DNA from: Durusdinium trenchii
Taxonomy: Eukaryota > Sar > Dinophyceae > Suessiales > Symbiodiniaceae
Direction: 5' to 3'
DNA length: 64,000 bases
Assembly: GCA_963970005.1 (NCBI GenBank)
Contig: CAXAMN010028994.1
Span: forward strand, 279,233 to 343,232
Within the stretch, counting starts at the first letter, position 1, and each line of letters starts with the position of its first letter. The notes under the pieces were generated by a model that saw only the letters and a program-made list of their open reading frames with translations, did no database searches and was not told where the DNA came from. The position numbers and the translations under genes were made by a program. Shown here one piece after another: positions 12,001 through 24,629 of the stretch.

Positions 12001-13924
12001 CAAAGCGTTGCTGCGCATCCTCAAGGTCTTTATCTAGAGGACATGTGTATGTGATTTGCTGTCTGAAGAAATGTCCACTGATTCAATCAGCCCACCAACA
12101 TCATTGCCGAGCATCATGCGCTCGACGGAAAGACTCCTTGAAGTCAATGCAGGAGTCGCAGCTTCCATGTGAAGATGGGGGTAAAAAGCGTAAGATCGGC
12201 TGCCACTTCAGATTGTATCGCCGCCAGAATGTTGAATACCTGAGTTCAAAGTTCTTTCATGATGATCATGTTTAATCATTGTCTTGTCTTCCACAGTCCT
12301 CAGGTTGATTCTGCATTGCTTGCCAAAGCACGACACTTTGCAGTGTGGATGCTGCTGGCAGAACTCATAGAACAGCATCCGGACGTTCCCCGGGGGTAAG
12401 TGTCGAGTAGGTAAATCACAGGTTCGCCGGGCAGCGTTAGTCTCTATCCACCTGAAATCAGCTGTTACATCTGAAACTCTCAGACTGACTGTCACACAGT
12501 CACTGTGATACACTTACTGTCATTGACAATGATGGGGAGCAAGTTACAGTAAGTCTTCCACTTGGAAAAGATGGATCGGGACCCGAGAATGTGAAGGCGT
12601 AACTCTTGGTCATCTTCAAGGCGCTCACTCTCGTCAGCAAACCCAATGTCATCCCTGTTGTTGCTGTCAGAGCTGCTGCTGCTGCTGCTGCAGTCATCGT
12701 CCTGCGGTGTGACTGGTCCATAAATGACTGAGAGTTTCTCCTCGTCGGATGTTTTTTTTCCACGTGAGCGACCAGCTCGTTGGAACCTCACTGAGGGAAA
12801 ACAACATGTTGTAGGCACTATTGTAGGCTTAGGACTGTCTAAAATCAACGCGACTGATTCTTAATTAGGGTTCATCGTATCAAGGCGCTTGTTTGGGAGC
12901 ATCCCAGCTGCATCTTGGTACAGTCGCAAAAAATGATTGTCCACTCTCATTTGCTTCCTGCTCGGAGTCCTTTTTGCCTTATTTCAAGACATGATATAGA
13001 CTTTAGTGAACACATGATGAACACATAAGACCACTCTTTAATGTCATTCGAGACTGGGAGTCAAGTTGCACCAAAGCACCTGAATCGTCTATCCAACATT
13101 CCATGACGGGTTCTATGCAGTCTGTCACTTCCAATCCCGAGCATGACCAATGCGCACCTCATAGCCATGTGCTTGCCAAGAAGTGTCCAGGTTCTGTAGC
13201 TCTTGGACTTCCCACGAGTGACCCAGTGGATCTTAGCAGGCAAAGTACCAAGGAAAGCCCTGGAATCATGGAGTATTCACTAAGAATGTGTGACATGCAT
13301 AAGAACGGATCTGATTGAGGTTTGGACATATGCATCTTGAAGGGTCTTCCGAAAGGACCAGAAGATTACAAGATATTGGATCAGTTGACGCACACACTGC
13401 TGGAATTGCTGAAAGCAATCACCTTTCTTGCACCTGCACGCTGATTTGATGAGAGAAGTCACTCTCCTCTCGCTTCCTCCATTGGAGGTTTGCCTTGGCA
13501 CGTGGTAAAAAATCAAATTGTTATAGTTCTGGCAACAAAACATTGTCATTGTTCAATTGGCACACAATCCTACTAATCTCAGGTACCCTTTCCTTTCTTT
13601 GGGGATTTTGCTCAACATCTTGCGCTTCTTGGAGTCGTAGTTGGGTCTTTTTCGATGTTTCTCATCTGGGGGCCTATCTGCCGTGTGAACCAGCTGCTGC
13701 TCTCTGAACTCAATAATGCCCTCCAAGTTGAAATCAATCGTATCTGAACCAATCCTCGCAGATTGTTCAGGATCTTCCTTCTCTGTGGCCAAGGCCTTCA
13801 GAAAGGACACTCTACTGGGCTTCGATGATGATGCATCAGCATCTGTCTCATCGGACGTGCCAATCTTCAATGCCTCTGCTCCCTTTAAAGGAGAAAGACT
13901 TGCCAAAAACCTTAGTCTCTGCAT
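9091..13924 (-). CDS. Gene 1, N-terminal part: transposase-like (RNase H-fold-like) dinoflagellate family
   Basis: Exons (minus): 13924-13587, 13493-13299, 13259-13080, 12786-12562, 12451-12295, 12205-12103, 12033-11930, 11875-11798, 11698-11470, 11366-11214, 11125-11053, 10975-10863, 10766-10713, 10638-10526, 10417-10150, 9944-9610, 9554-9507, 9439-9401, 9344-9091. All junctions keep frame. Order: charged N-terminus; cysteine cluster SACRCKKGDCFQQF; LLGKHMAMRCALVMLGIGSD; acidic poly-Ser; RHLPPGNVRMLFYEF; SSHGSCDSCIDFKESFRRAH; DGMDQAKWACPRD; EADNTVRENKNN; CGHTHNALDQVFGLIA; VTSCRDWKAWF; QEPLLVLPQQIIRLI. From memory this is a large dinoflagellate family related to transposase-like eukaryotic proteins (a DUF7869-type relationship is possible). 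The Asp residues in DGMD, ADNT and ALDQ resemble a DDE triad, which is inference. Donors are GT, GC and GA. No stop or frameshift is seen. The 13299/13259 junction is the weakest. Confidence 0.8.
11451..11776 (-). repeat. Exact 20-bp repeat in two introns of gene 1
   Basis: gtgctaggcaagggctgacc occurs at 11451-11470 and 11757-11776. On the coding strand the first copy starts exactly at the GT donor after the exon ending 11470. The second lies inside the previous intron and resembles an unused CAG|GT donor. Shared ends of neighbouring introns fit an introner origin. Confidence 0.65.
12671..12692 (-). repeat. Coding AGC repeat (poly-Ser) in gene 1
   Basis: Consecutive AGC codons give a run of Ser residues flanked by Asp-rich sequence (QDDDC before, DSNNRDD after) in the exon 12786-12562. 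This is a linker-like acidic stretch. Confidence 0.8.
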
Positions 13925-14867
13925 AGAATCAACTTATATTTGAAAGCGTTGAATGATGAATTTAAATAATGCCACTTAATAATGAGCGAGGAGCGCCCTC
14001 CTGGAAGAGCTCATCTACCCAAGATCCATAGCTGAGCCGGCTTGAGCCGGACAGCTCATGGGGAATGCACTAGAGTTCAAAATAACCAACACTAAGAAGC
14101 CAAAAAACCCTTGAATCCTGAATGCTATGCATTGGATCCTGTTCATCACGAAATGTACTTTAATGTAAACTCTTGATGAATATACACCCACCAGGCCTGA
14201 AGAGCAAGGACGCTACTTAGTAGCTGGCATTACTACTAGGACGAGCAAGGACGCTACTAATCCAAATGGATTCATGTCTCGGTCGCCGCATGGGGCGCTG
14301 TCGAACATGTGGAACCTCCCGAGAAACATCGTTAAACTACACGATACTATATATGCTGCATATATATATATATACACTGCTATATATATATTACTGTATA
14401 TGATATATAATATACCAACACCAAAAGGGTGGTTATTGGAAGCAGGGGGGTCTATAAACTACCCTTTGGTGCTGGTAATTATAATTGCTTCATAGTTTCA
14501 AAAGAACGCCCTGCCACAAACATGCGAGTTCCGTCCTATTCAGTCATAGCTGTCCGATGTTGCTGTTCCATGGAAGTGCAGTCTACCCAGTCGAATTTGC
14601 CACCCCCAAAGAGAGAGGTAGTTTGTACCCTTCAGCCACAACAACGCACAGCAAGGATGAACACAATCAGGCTATCCTGCAACTATGCACTGGCTGGTAC
14701 TATAGGTGAAAAGACGAACATGATGCATACTGGAAAAATAAGGCGGGCATAGATGTGTATAGATGATGAGGTGACTCACCAAAGAAAAGCTTTGAAGTTC
14801 CTGTACCTTCACACACACACACACACTCTGACACTTGTATTCAGTGACTCAATTACCACGATGGGAA
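13925..14867. other. Intergenic region upstream of gene 1
   Basis: No supported exon. It holds a duplicated gagcaaggacgctact (14200-14260), a TA-rich microsatellite with TACTGTATAT (14341-14425) and a CA microsatellite (14809-14826). A promoter for gene 1 should be here or just upstream, but no motif is recognisable; dinoflagellate promoters are poorly defined. Confidence 0.5.
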
Positions 14868-14877
14868 NNNNNNNNNN
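14868..14877. other. Assembly gap of 10 N
   Basis: Ten Ns lie between two CA microsatellites (14809-14826 and 14916-14931). The round number suggests a fixed-length scaffold gap, so the true length is unknown. Confidence 0.98.
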
Positions 14878-15256
14878 GAGGAGGTGGCGGTGGAAAACCC
14901 TTTGTCCAGGGGTGGACACACACACACACACGTACAACGGAGTGGCAAGTTCCAGCAGCAAAGTCGGGAGTTGGCTACTCTATCTAAATCGCAGAGGTGT
15001 GTACTGCAACAGTCATGGGCTGTGGCATGTTCTGAACACTTAATTAAACAATAAATCACACGGAGTGGCTCGAATTTCAAACAGGAAGATCGTGTTTATC
15101 AGACGCTAAGTGAGGCTTGTAATGATATGTCCCAACCTGAACCAAAAACCAGATCCCAGCCAGTCAGTCCATGCATCAAAATGAAACAATGTATATATAT
15201 ATAAATGTGAACTCAAACATGTAGGCAAACATTACATATATTGAGTCTGGGCATCC

Positions 15257-15956
15257 TTAGAAACCCTTTGCCAACTCGTTGGCAAAAGACAATGGCTTTG
15301 GCACCTTGCACATACCCACTGGGAACCAAGCTCTTCTGCTGCCGTCGACTTTGCTGCTGCTTCCTCCTCCAGGCTTCTGTGGTTTGGTCGACTCAATGAT
15401 TGAACTTGTTCCTTTCCAGAAAGGGGAGAACACTGCGGATGATATCCCATGTTCATATATGATGCAATGTAGCAAGTGAAGGGCGAAAACATGTTGCAAA
15501 AAATTGATCACCGACTCGCCGGAAACTCGTCTCCCCGTTTTGAGCACCGGGGTCAGGACACCATAGGGAGCGATCTTGAAAAACACCACTTGCCCTTTTG
15601 ATGACAACTAACATGTCTATCCAAACCTCTTCCCTCCTGAAGGAACCTTTCAGTGTGAAGCTTAAAAAAGAACGACATAGACCGGACCAAATACCATGGG
15701 CTAATCGAAACCGGAGAGGCCCTGGATGCCTCACAGCTGAACAAATGACCATGATTATACATGATTCACAGACCTCCACTCGGTCGCAAACTCCAATGCA
15801 ATATCTGGAGACCTGAACCATCACGGACCCAACGAGCATCTTTTGGCTTTGTTGGCGTTCCAGCTCCCAGCGTTGCAGGACAGGTAAGAAGATCATGCTG
15901 CTTTCATTCAGCTCCTGCTGCTTCTGAAGAATAGCCTGAATCTCTTTCAGATGAGC
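15257..15956 (-). CDS. Last three exons of an unrecognised gene
   Basis: Exons 15956-15813, 15574-15491 and 15376-15257 all join in phase 0, with CAG|GT and CAT|GT donors and AG acceptors, and end in TAA. The first encodes a helix (AHLKEIQAILQKQQELNESS, then LQRWELERQQSQKM), the second IAPYGVLTPVLKTGRRVSGE, the third a Gly/Ser linker and the C-terminus CKVPKPLSFANELAKGF. I recognise no family. The 5' exons should lie above 15956 but are not evident. It has the same direction as gene 1, with about 1.3 kb between them. Confidence 0.5.
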
Positions 15957-16173
15957 CTCCGCGGATTTTGCAGGTGTTCATTCATTCCCAAGCGAACCCC
16001 GTCTCAATCGAAATGGGCCACACATGCTCAGCCAGAATACCCCAAAGCAAAGCAAACCTGGATAAATTCAGCAAATGTATATAGAGGAGGTGAACCCGGG
16101 TGAACCTGGATCTGCATATTAACAAATAGCCGTGGGAATACTTGGGATATTAGCCTTCATGTTCTAGTGGCAT

Positions 16174-16205
16174 CGCTTTTGGCGAACACCGCTTTTGGCG
16201 AACAC
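16174..16205. repeat. 16-bp tandem duplication
   Basis: cgcttttggcgaacac is present twice head to tail without mismatch. Confidence 0.95.
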
Positions 16206-16361
16206 CGATCATTCCCCAATCGCTTTGCCTTTCAAGTTTCAACATTGAAGGAGGCTGTTCTCTTGTGTTCTGCATAACGAGTTTAAGAATTACAAAACAT
16301 TACAAAGCGGATTATTGAAGGACTCTCAGGTTTCAACAGTTGTCCAGCTGCTTGAGATCAG

Positions 16362-16545
16362 GTTACATTTGAGATCACACAAAGTACCTTGACAGAATAC
16401 CCACATATTCAAGCAGAGTTTGTGAAATAGTTACATTCGAGATCACACAAAGTACCTTGACAACAATGCTCCACAGATTTTGATCAGAGTGTATGAAATT
16501 GTCACAATTGAGATAACGCAAAGTACATTGACATAAATTGACATA
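16362..16545. repeat. Tandem repeat, unit about 68-71 bp, nearly three copies
   Basis: The core gttacatt.gagatcacacaa then agtaccttgaca recurs at 16362 and 16430, with a diverged copy from 16501. The first two are nearly identical over 33 bp. Confidence 0.85.
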
Positions 16546-18383
16546 AATACACCCACATATTCACATAACTGCTCATCCATACATCTTTCCCTGACTTGCT
16601 CATCAGCCCAGCCCTCTTTCGCACCCAGATCCCGAGCACCGAAGCGCCTCCTTCTCCTCAGCTTGCGCCTGAGCGGCGGAGTAGCCGCTATGCCGCGCAC
16701 ACGTGGGCTGAAGCTACCGGATGTTTGTCGACCCTGGGGCACCAGGGCCACTCACACCACTCACAAATGGCAAATCTGTCCAGCAGGGCGGCCACAAAGG
16801 CTGCGTGCTTACCGGGCGCAAGAAGCCTTTGCGTCACTGGAGAGAGGTACCGTTCACCGAGTCGACGGTTCGCTCGTTTGGCTGTACGAGTGGGTTCTTG
16901 GCCTTTGAAGATGTTTTTCTTTCGACGGTCTGCTGACACCCGGCCTTCGCTTCCCTCTGAAAATACAGTAAAGGAGAACCGCTTCTTCCACCTCTTCTTT
17001 ACTGTATATAGAGGGGAAACCAATCCTTTAAAAAATAAAGGATATCCCCTGGGTCCCCTGGGTCGGTCTGGTTCCAGCTGTTCTTCCACAAAGGGTACTT
17101 TCACTTTATCCAGGTCGTCGATGCAGTTTTGAATGACCTACTGATCTACTAAATGATCTACTGTTGGATTCTACGGTCGTTTCTACGTACTTGCTTTGGT
17201 CTCCGTACGTTGAATTGGTTATTGAGTCCTTTGGCAAATGGAGACCATGAGTCACTTGCGTCTGGATGACACCGTTTCGACGCAAAGACTCAAATGGTGT
17301 GCAACGAAGAAACAACCATACTTTGGGTGTATCCATCTATATTCTGTATATCATCTGCTTATCAGTCGCAGCGGATGATGCTGGACAACCCTCCCAACAT
17401 CCCCCAACTAAAGTTATACTCAGTGATACAACTATATATCAACACCAAACAACGATAGCCAACACACAGTCAGGGGTTCTACAGACCCTGTGCTGGAGTT
17501 TGACCTATATCTATTCCAAGCAATTCCACAGTTCACAATCCACGGGTTCAAACATGTCGAACAAATCTTTGGTTCGCAATCGAATCATGGCCTATGCCTA
17601 TGCGTATCATGGTCGTTCCACAAACTTGGCACTTTTAACACTCACAGTGAGGGGGGGAAGCGTAGGAGTGGAGCTGCAGAAATAGGCGGGGCTCATGATG
17701 TGTTCAATCCTGGTAGCATGGCAGTCCTCAGTTACTTCGGACGCCATGGGTTGCACTAGCTAAGAACAGCAAGTCCAACGCCAGAATCCCCAAATAAACT
17801 GCACTAGCTGCAGTCTACAGCTTCAGTCTACAGCTTCACTCATCTAACATGGAAGTCACTGGTGGTTCCTGCGAGGGACAGTCATGTCAAATCGTAGTCC
17901 TTCCACGTTGGATTCCTGATGTGGTTCCTACAGTGGATGCATAGATTAAGGTTGCTTCCCTACAGTCCAAGGTACAGGGATGCAATACCTTGGAGGGTAG
18001 GGATGAAATTAATTGTGGATGTAACCTTGTTGGACTGTGCCATGCCCGAAGGTTTCTGCGGCACCCAAACATAGAACCTGCTTGTCGGCTTCTCTTGGTT
18101 CAGTCATTCTGTCAATCGGAAAGAGCCAAAGAGACACCCACACGTTGGGCCAGCTGGTTTGATTCTAAAAACTCATTAGTTATTAGTCATGGATTCCAAA
18201 AACCCTGAACTTGAGTCTCGAGTGGCTCAAACACCTCGAAATATTTTGGACCAACCACCACTGCAAAAACATGATTCCATGACATTTTCTGCTCAAAACA
18301 GCAGTCGCGTCTGGCTTCCATGGGTCCCAACATGCGGATTCTCCTCGCAACCCCAGCTGGACCCTCAGTCCGTTGTGTCTCGC

Positions 18384-18432
18384 CTTGACGGTTTGCAGGG
18401 TCTGATGCCACTTTTCGGCTGCGTGCTCCAAC
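18384..18432 (-). CDS. Possible single helical exon
   Basis: A 49-nt segment lies between a GCGCAG acceptor and an AAG|GC donor. It encodes LEHAAEKWHQTLQTVK, an amphipathic helix. No neighbouring exons could be linked. The composition is coding-like, but this is a weak call. Confidence 0.3.
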
Positions 18433-19740
18433 CTGCGCGGTCGGGTTGCTGGGTTGTTGGGGCATCCTATAACACTCAGGACTGGACTATTTACAGTACC
18501 TTATATACCTGGGTGATCCAATGGGTGCCCAATGGAGGTCTATATTCTAGCAGTGTAGTAGACACCCCAAACAGGATGATATTGATATTGGTATACATTG
18601 GTGTGGTTGAAAAGTTTGGTTTCAGGGATCGATCCTAGGTTTAAAACTGTTAAAATATTCTCGGCCAAGGTCTGCACCACTTGTGGGGCGAACGGAATAG
18701 GCCTGTGGGTGTGGAACTTCTTGCCTCACAGCAAGCGGCCCTGCAGAGCACTCTTCAGAGGTCGTCAGCCAAAACACAGTCACATGGAAGTTCAAACTTG
18801 CACAAAGGTTGAATCTAGGTATTACCACCTCTTCCCTGCTGTAAGAAAGCCCGTCAGTTTATATACTTGCAGCCAGCAACATTTCTATCTTATCTTTGTG
18901 TCAAAACATGGAGAAGCGACAACGTCATATCATACTGGCTTTTCCTGATGCACAATACATCCAGCACTGCCAACCAACAAACCTGGAAGTCTAACCATGT
19001 TGCCTCAGTTGGTTGTGGCAACAGTCTCACAATATGCTTTTTAATGTGAGCTGTCTGGCAGTTGGAAACTGGAAGATTTGCAAACAGGAGTTTCAGCGGT
19101 CAGTGGTATTCCGCCGTCCGGCGTGTCCGCCCTCCCGTGGTCTTTTGGAGGCATTCTCTTGCTGTTCCACGCCGATGTCATCTGGACCTTCGAGTCTGTA
19201 GACCCGATCTGGATCCAAAATGATCGGTGTCTGGGTATGTCTGGATCAAAGGGGACAGGTGGGACAGGGGGATAGAACATGGTCGAACAGCACTAAGGAC
19301 AAAGGAACAGTCCAAACACAAAAACACCGACCAACAAAGGGCTTCTCTATTTATTGAACCATATTAAACCACATGTTTTTCAGGTTGCACGTTGTAAATC
19401 AGGCCTTCGAGGCCTTGAGGGTTTCATCCACCAAAGGAAACCTGGACAGCGAACCATGCCCTCCCCGCCACCGGTTTTGGGTCCTTCACCTCTCGAACAA
19501 GCCGGTGGGCCGCAGACTCCGCACTCCGCACCTCTTCCTTTCCTCCTTGGCCTTTTGAATATCTCCTTGTAGCTCCGACCTGGCACGTGTTCTGAACGGA
19601 ACACCGAATTTTGCAGGTGCTGCACCACCAGCTGCACACCGCAGGATGGACTCCGAAGTGCGCGTCGTCTCCACCAGCGAACAAATCGAAATGGAAGAGT
19701 GGGACCCAGGGCCCCAGGACTCCAAGCAAAACCTCAGGTG

Positions 19741-19786
19741 GTTGGAATAGGGTCTAACTACCTGAGGATGTGCTTGGAGCCCTAGG
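19741..19786. repeat. Copy of the ACCACATCCTCAG dispersed repeat
   Basis: ggtctaactacctgaggatg followed by tgcttggagccctagg matches the family whose full foldback copy is at 39821-39873. Confidence 0.6.
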
Positions 19787-21329
19787 TTTTTTTTGATACA
19801 GTATTTTTTTTGTAACGTAGACTCTTTGACCAGCCTTGACTGCTTGTCTTTTGAAGTTCATGTTTATCCCATGTTTCAAACATCTGTCAGACTGTCAGAC
19901 TTTAGGTCTGACTATCACCAGTTCTTGCGATATGTTGCCTGTTTCATCTACTGTTGTTGTGACAGCCTCTGATGTCGATCAGCAACTCTACACCCGTATA
20001 CAGTTGATACATCTCTACACTTCCACAAACAAACCTCAGCCAGCGGTTGAATCTAACACACATCTGTTGCATCTGGCCCAAATCATCTCCTACATATGGG
20101 CTGGCTTCTTTTTCAGGGCTCCTGTTGGGTTCCCACATCTATACTCACTGGCTGGGTCGAAAGCTCAACACCAAGTTCGGACACGCCACCCGCCAACGCG
20201 TCGGTTGCTTTTCGCACCCTTCCCGCTATAAGATGGGGGTCCCGCACTTCTCCAACTCCATCAGGCTTTGAACCTGCAAGGACTGCGGCGTTTGGTGCAA
20301 TGAAAAGCATCGAAGGTCCAAACTCTCGAACAACTGTGATACGTCACAGTAGATGGACTCCAGATCTACAAACTGTCACAAACTCACGTGCATCATCTGC
20401 CTATCTTTAGCTCTTCAACTAAATTGACTGCACGGCGGTACCCCAATTTTTCATCGGACCTACGGCGGACGGCCCTCTGAAACGAGGCTCTCGACTCTCG
20501 GACTCGGCGCGGCCTGAGTCCATTGCAATTTCTCCGACTCCAAGCGGCCCTTCTCCGTCTCCAGCATCTCCTGTTGGGTTTAACGCAGTTTTCCAGGAGA
20601 GGTGACGTTGTTTCACTGGCGACATTTCCAAACATGTCCTTTTGGGGAAGACATTGGAATCAACAAATCGAATTTGGGACGATTTGCGAATCTGTGTGCG
20701 AATCTGGGGGAATACAGTGATATTTGAGCTCAGCTGCCAGGTACCATATACCCATTGGTAGTACACGACAAGGGGGATCTCCCCTTGATTTATCGACCAA
20801 GCAAGGACGTAGGTCAGGCCACCAATATCTATCGATGGCTGGATCTGAGCCCAAGAGGATGACAGTGGCTCCAGATGGGCCTCTCAAATTTCTTGGATCC
20901 AAAGACTCCTTCAACAAAAGGCGAAAGATCATCTAAACAGATCTGATATTATATATATTTAATTATTTAACATTAACTTGTCTATGTTTGTTGTATACTT
21001 ATACTTTAAATCCAAATGAATCCAAATGAAGCTTCCGATTTGGCGACTCGCTCGACCCTTGACCGTGAAGCTGCTGACATGGAAGACATCCGAAAGACCA
21101 CATCTGATGGATCACGCTCCTCTACCTAGGTGCATTAAGGTGCTAGTTCTGGGGTTGTTCCAGCTAATGCTAATGCATAGCATAAAGGGTCTGTGCAGGT
21201 GAAGCTTCATCAACTTAGACCAGTCGCCAGTCGCTTCAGCGAACTCTTGGATTGGAGGCTGTCCTGTCTGTCCCAGTGGTCAGAGTCAGAGATCCAGTCT
21301 GTCCCATCCAAGAGATCCAGTCTGTCAGG

Positions 21330-21565
21330 TCTTGGACAGAGCCGTACTCAATGCCTCCTCGATGCCCACATCTGTCAAGGACCAGTAACTGGGCTCTTGG
21401 ACTCTTGGCTTGTAAAAGGGAGTCTGACTGGATCCTCGGGGCATTTGGCATTCGGGATCCCTCTGGCAGCCCCTGGCGCAGTGAATCCGAACTCTGCTCC
21501 CGATTTCTGCACACCCCATCTCCTTCTCTTTGGCCATGACCTGGAGACAGGAGTGGCGGAGTGGC
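21330..21565 (-). CDS. Possible exon, unrecognised
   Basis: Downstream of a CTCCAG acceptor the frame reads VMAKEKEMGCAEIGSRVRIH, then CARGCQRDPEC and EPSYWSLTDVGIEEALSTAL, to a stop near 21325. Cys-rich and coding-like, but a second minus frame is open over the same stretch, so the frame choice is uncertain. Confidence 0.3.
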
Positions 21566-23444
21566 GATGGCGAACAAATGGGTTCTTGTCTCGGTGTCAT
21601 AGGGGCAGGTGAACAGGTCACACCCAAGATGTTGTTGGGCAAATCATTGGAGAGGAGATCTATAGAACACTAGCACCATGACAAGTTTCCGGGATATCGT
21701 ACACCAAGTACGCAGGTTGAGCTTGTAGATGGTGCAGGAGAATATGTCCAGGGGTGGAACAAATCGCCCGACTTCTGTGCGGAAGGAACATGTAAAAGAC
21801 AAAGACCGCTAGACGGTCAATGGAAGAAATCCTGAACCAATAGCATGGGGTCCCTATCTCACTATAATCTTGAGAGTGTAACTTTGACTGCAGGAGCTAA
21901 AGAAAGTCAAGACCGGAACATCATCTGCATCTCAGGGGCAAAGATTTAGCGCTTTGCGTTTCGAGTCACAACACATGCCATACATATCTGCCTTCAGGTG
22001 TAAGTGGATTGGAAGGTGAAACAGGCGGCTTGACCAAGAACCTTCTCCCACAATCTCACTGGGCCAATCCAATCATCTATAGATCCCGTAAATTGAACGA
22101 ACATGAACAAACATTTGCAGATTGATCCGTGCCGTTCCCAAAAAAATACCAGCCTCCCCTCGATCAGTACATCCGCCAATCATCAGGAACCCCAAGGCAA
22201 TCATTCCCAGAAGCTGGTGCTGTTGCCAAGTTGCTTGAAGATTCTCCCACCATTGATCCGCACGTTTTTGAGACTGCGAAGGCGACGCAGACTCGACAAT
22301 GGACCAGGGGTTTGGCATGTGGGGAGCGGAGAAAATGAATGGACATGGTACATGTTCAAGTGCTGGAAAAAGCTCCATGAAGCTCCTCTTGGAATTTCCT
22401 GGCATTTCCTGAGCCCTGAAGGATTCAAAGTTTTGGAGGACCTAGTGCGACTCTATGGATGTATACTGCATACTGCAATGGAAATGACAAACCAATGGAT
22501 CAATATGGGTAATTCCCTTTTGGACAGCATACTAATACACGGGGTCAGGATGCTTCCTTTAGGCCGTGTAAAGACTCGTAGATGAGTTCTAGTGTGATCG
22601 TGACCCTCCTGGAAATAAATAGCAAACCTCTCCGACCCTTCTTCTTGGAATCTTCTTTTCCCCTTACATCTGTCTGTGCAGAATTCTTCGGAATCCCGGA
22701 TCCCAACCGGACCCAACCTACAAGTTACTAAAAAACACAAAAACACATGCTGTTAAACTGCTTCGCCGGGGAAACAACAATAAACAACACGGTAGAGTGT
22801 CTCGTGCGACCGTCCGGGATGGCGCCCACGTCAAATAAGGACTCCGTCGTGTGCGTCGGACTGGCCACAAAGGGCAACACCATGTCGAAAACTCTGGAGG
22901 TGACACTAACTAGAGGATGTCTCGCTTCAACCGGTCAACCGTTATCTTTTGCTCCAACAGTCCAAACAAACAGCGAGCAAACCAAGCGAGCAAACAAAGC
23001 GAAACAAGTGTGGTCCGATGCCACGGTGATGCGCGGTGATGATCAGTTAGCAAAGAAATACCCTGCTGAGCCGGCGCACATCTTGCTTCGCGAGCTCGGC
23101 CATGACCTGGGTGTGATCCAGTGATTGAGCCGAAGGTGTAGGATTTCGATGAGAAAGGTATGCCTTTTCCTTGGACTTGCTGTCCAGTAACAGGAAAAAC
23201 ACAAGATATTCCTAAGGGGATTTTTTGATAGGCAAAATATACACAACGGTCAGCAAAACCAAGCTGGATGAGCCTATAGAGGTAGGTAGTGGGAATGCGT
23301 TGACGTATGGGGTTAGATACTTTGTTGTAAACACTTAAGAAAGCAACACTGTTTGCATGTCAAATGTCAGGAGTCTACCAGGGGATGTGCGCTCGTCCCA
23401 TCTCCATCAAAAGAAGTTGATGCCATAAATGGACTTTCAACCAT

Positions 23445-23545
23445 TTGTGATATACCCTCCCTGCAAGAATCATGGAAGTGGACAACCCCCTCTTGGTAGA
23501 AGAAAACACGTCTTCCAAGGGGGCCATTGTCCACTTCCATTTGTT
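23445..23545 (-). repeat. Hairpin copy of the MEV/GPLED dispersed repeat
   Basis: The arms tggaagtggacaaccccctc (from 23473) and its near complement (23515-23539) enclose an 18-nt loop. On the minus strand it reads QMEVDNGPLGRRVFFYQEGV. Related copies are at 45190, 48432, 51286, 58703 and 60085. Confidence 0.65.
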
Positions 23546-24629
23546 GGAGGGTAATATGCCGAGGTTGCATGACCTGAACCTTAACAGGAAAAAAACACAT
23601 GTGGCACCAAACCATGGCTTCTTCGATAGGGTGTAATATATGTATATATAATATACAGTATATGGTTGGGATTGACTGGGTATATCCCATTCCCTGGGCC
23701 CAGTGGATGATGATGGTTAGATTACTGTAGATTCAGGCGGACATCTCAAACTTGGTGATATGTGGTGATCATCTTTGATCGACTTTTACACTGGATACAC
23801 TGGGAGTTCGCCCAAAGGTATCTGGGTCCATCCCAGCCAGTCTTGGTCGCTGATCTGGCCTGAAATATACAAAGCCTCCCTGGGATCCAACATGATCCAA
23901 CACCCGTTTTTCGATCGGACTGGGATCGACCATATAGATCTGATTGCCCGCAGTCTCTTCGGGAGAAATCCGAGGCTGGCGTCGTCTCCTCTGGGTGCAG
24001 AGCTCTAAATAGGACGACCGACACCCAGCGGTGGTTTCATCCTCCCCAGTCGATCGCTTCGGGAAATAGACCAGTTGACCCAGCCAGAGCGATCAGGTGT
24101 CTCCTACATCTCAAATACACACCCAAACATTCGCATCTTGCACTGGTACCTGGAATCCTCCCGGTCCAAGCCGTTCAGGCCGTGGGCGACTCTGTCGACT
24201 GGGAGTGACTGCCTGGGAACCCAACTCGTTCTTGCTCCGCTTCTCGCAGCTTCTCCTCTGCTGCCTTCTTCTGACCCTCTGCCAACATCAGCCTCACAGA
24301 GTGGTCAACCCTCGTCTGGGAGTCGTTTCCTCTCTTTTTGGAAAGAAAGGGATCACGCGGTGGGGCATGTCTCGAAATGTTTAAACATTTTGCGGAAGAT
24401 ACCTCTGCAAGGTTTGGACCCCAACTGACTCTGTGCTGAGCACCAGACTAAGTGGGTTTCTGGGATCCTCTGCAGAAACCGTCTTTCAGCACAACAACCA
24501 TGTAACATCATGTAACGTGAGCCCCTCAAAGTCCCAGGAAAAGGGCGATACAGTACAACCTTTCTCGCCCTGCTCTTTGTCGCCCAGGAAACCCACTCAA
24601 GGTTCATCAAACATGACGACTTCGCTGTT

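Larger units (their letters stand above)
15957..18380. other. Gene-poor region with tandem repeats
   Basis: It contains a 16-bp tandem duplication (16174-16205), a 68-71 bp tandem repeat (16362-16545) and a GC-rich block (16600-17100) open in several frames on both strands but with no recognisable protein. The open frames of up to 178 codons on the plus strand and 138 on the minus look like mutual shadows. Nothing firm is seen at 17100-18380. Confidence 0.45.

Noticed and set aside
14809-14931. CA repeats around the N gap considered as a telomere-like or CRISPR-like array
   Set aside because: They are plain dinucleotide microsatellites; the gap probably reflects assembly trouble there. No CRISPR-type repeat/spacer structure exists in the window.
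16596-17132. 178-codon plus and 138-codon minus open frames in a GC-rich block
   Set aside because: Both strands are open because of composition; no domain, splice partner or conserved motif supports either.
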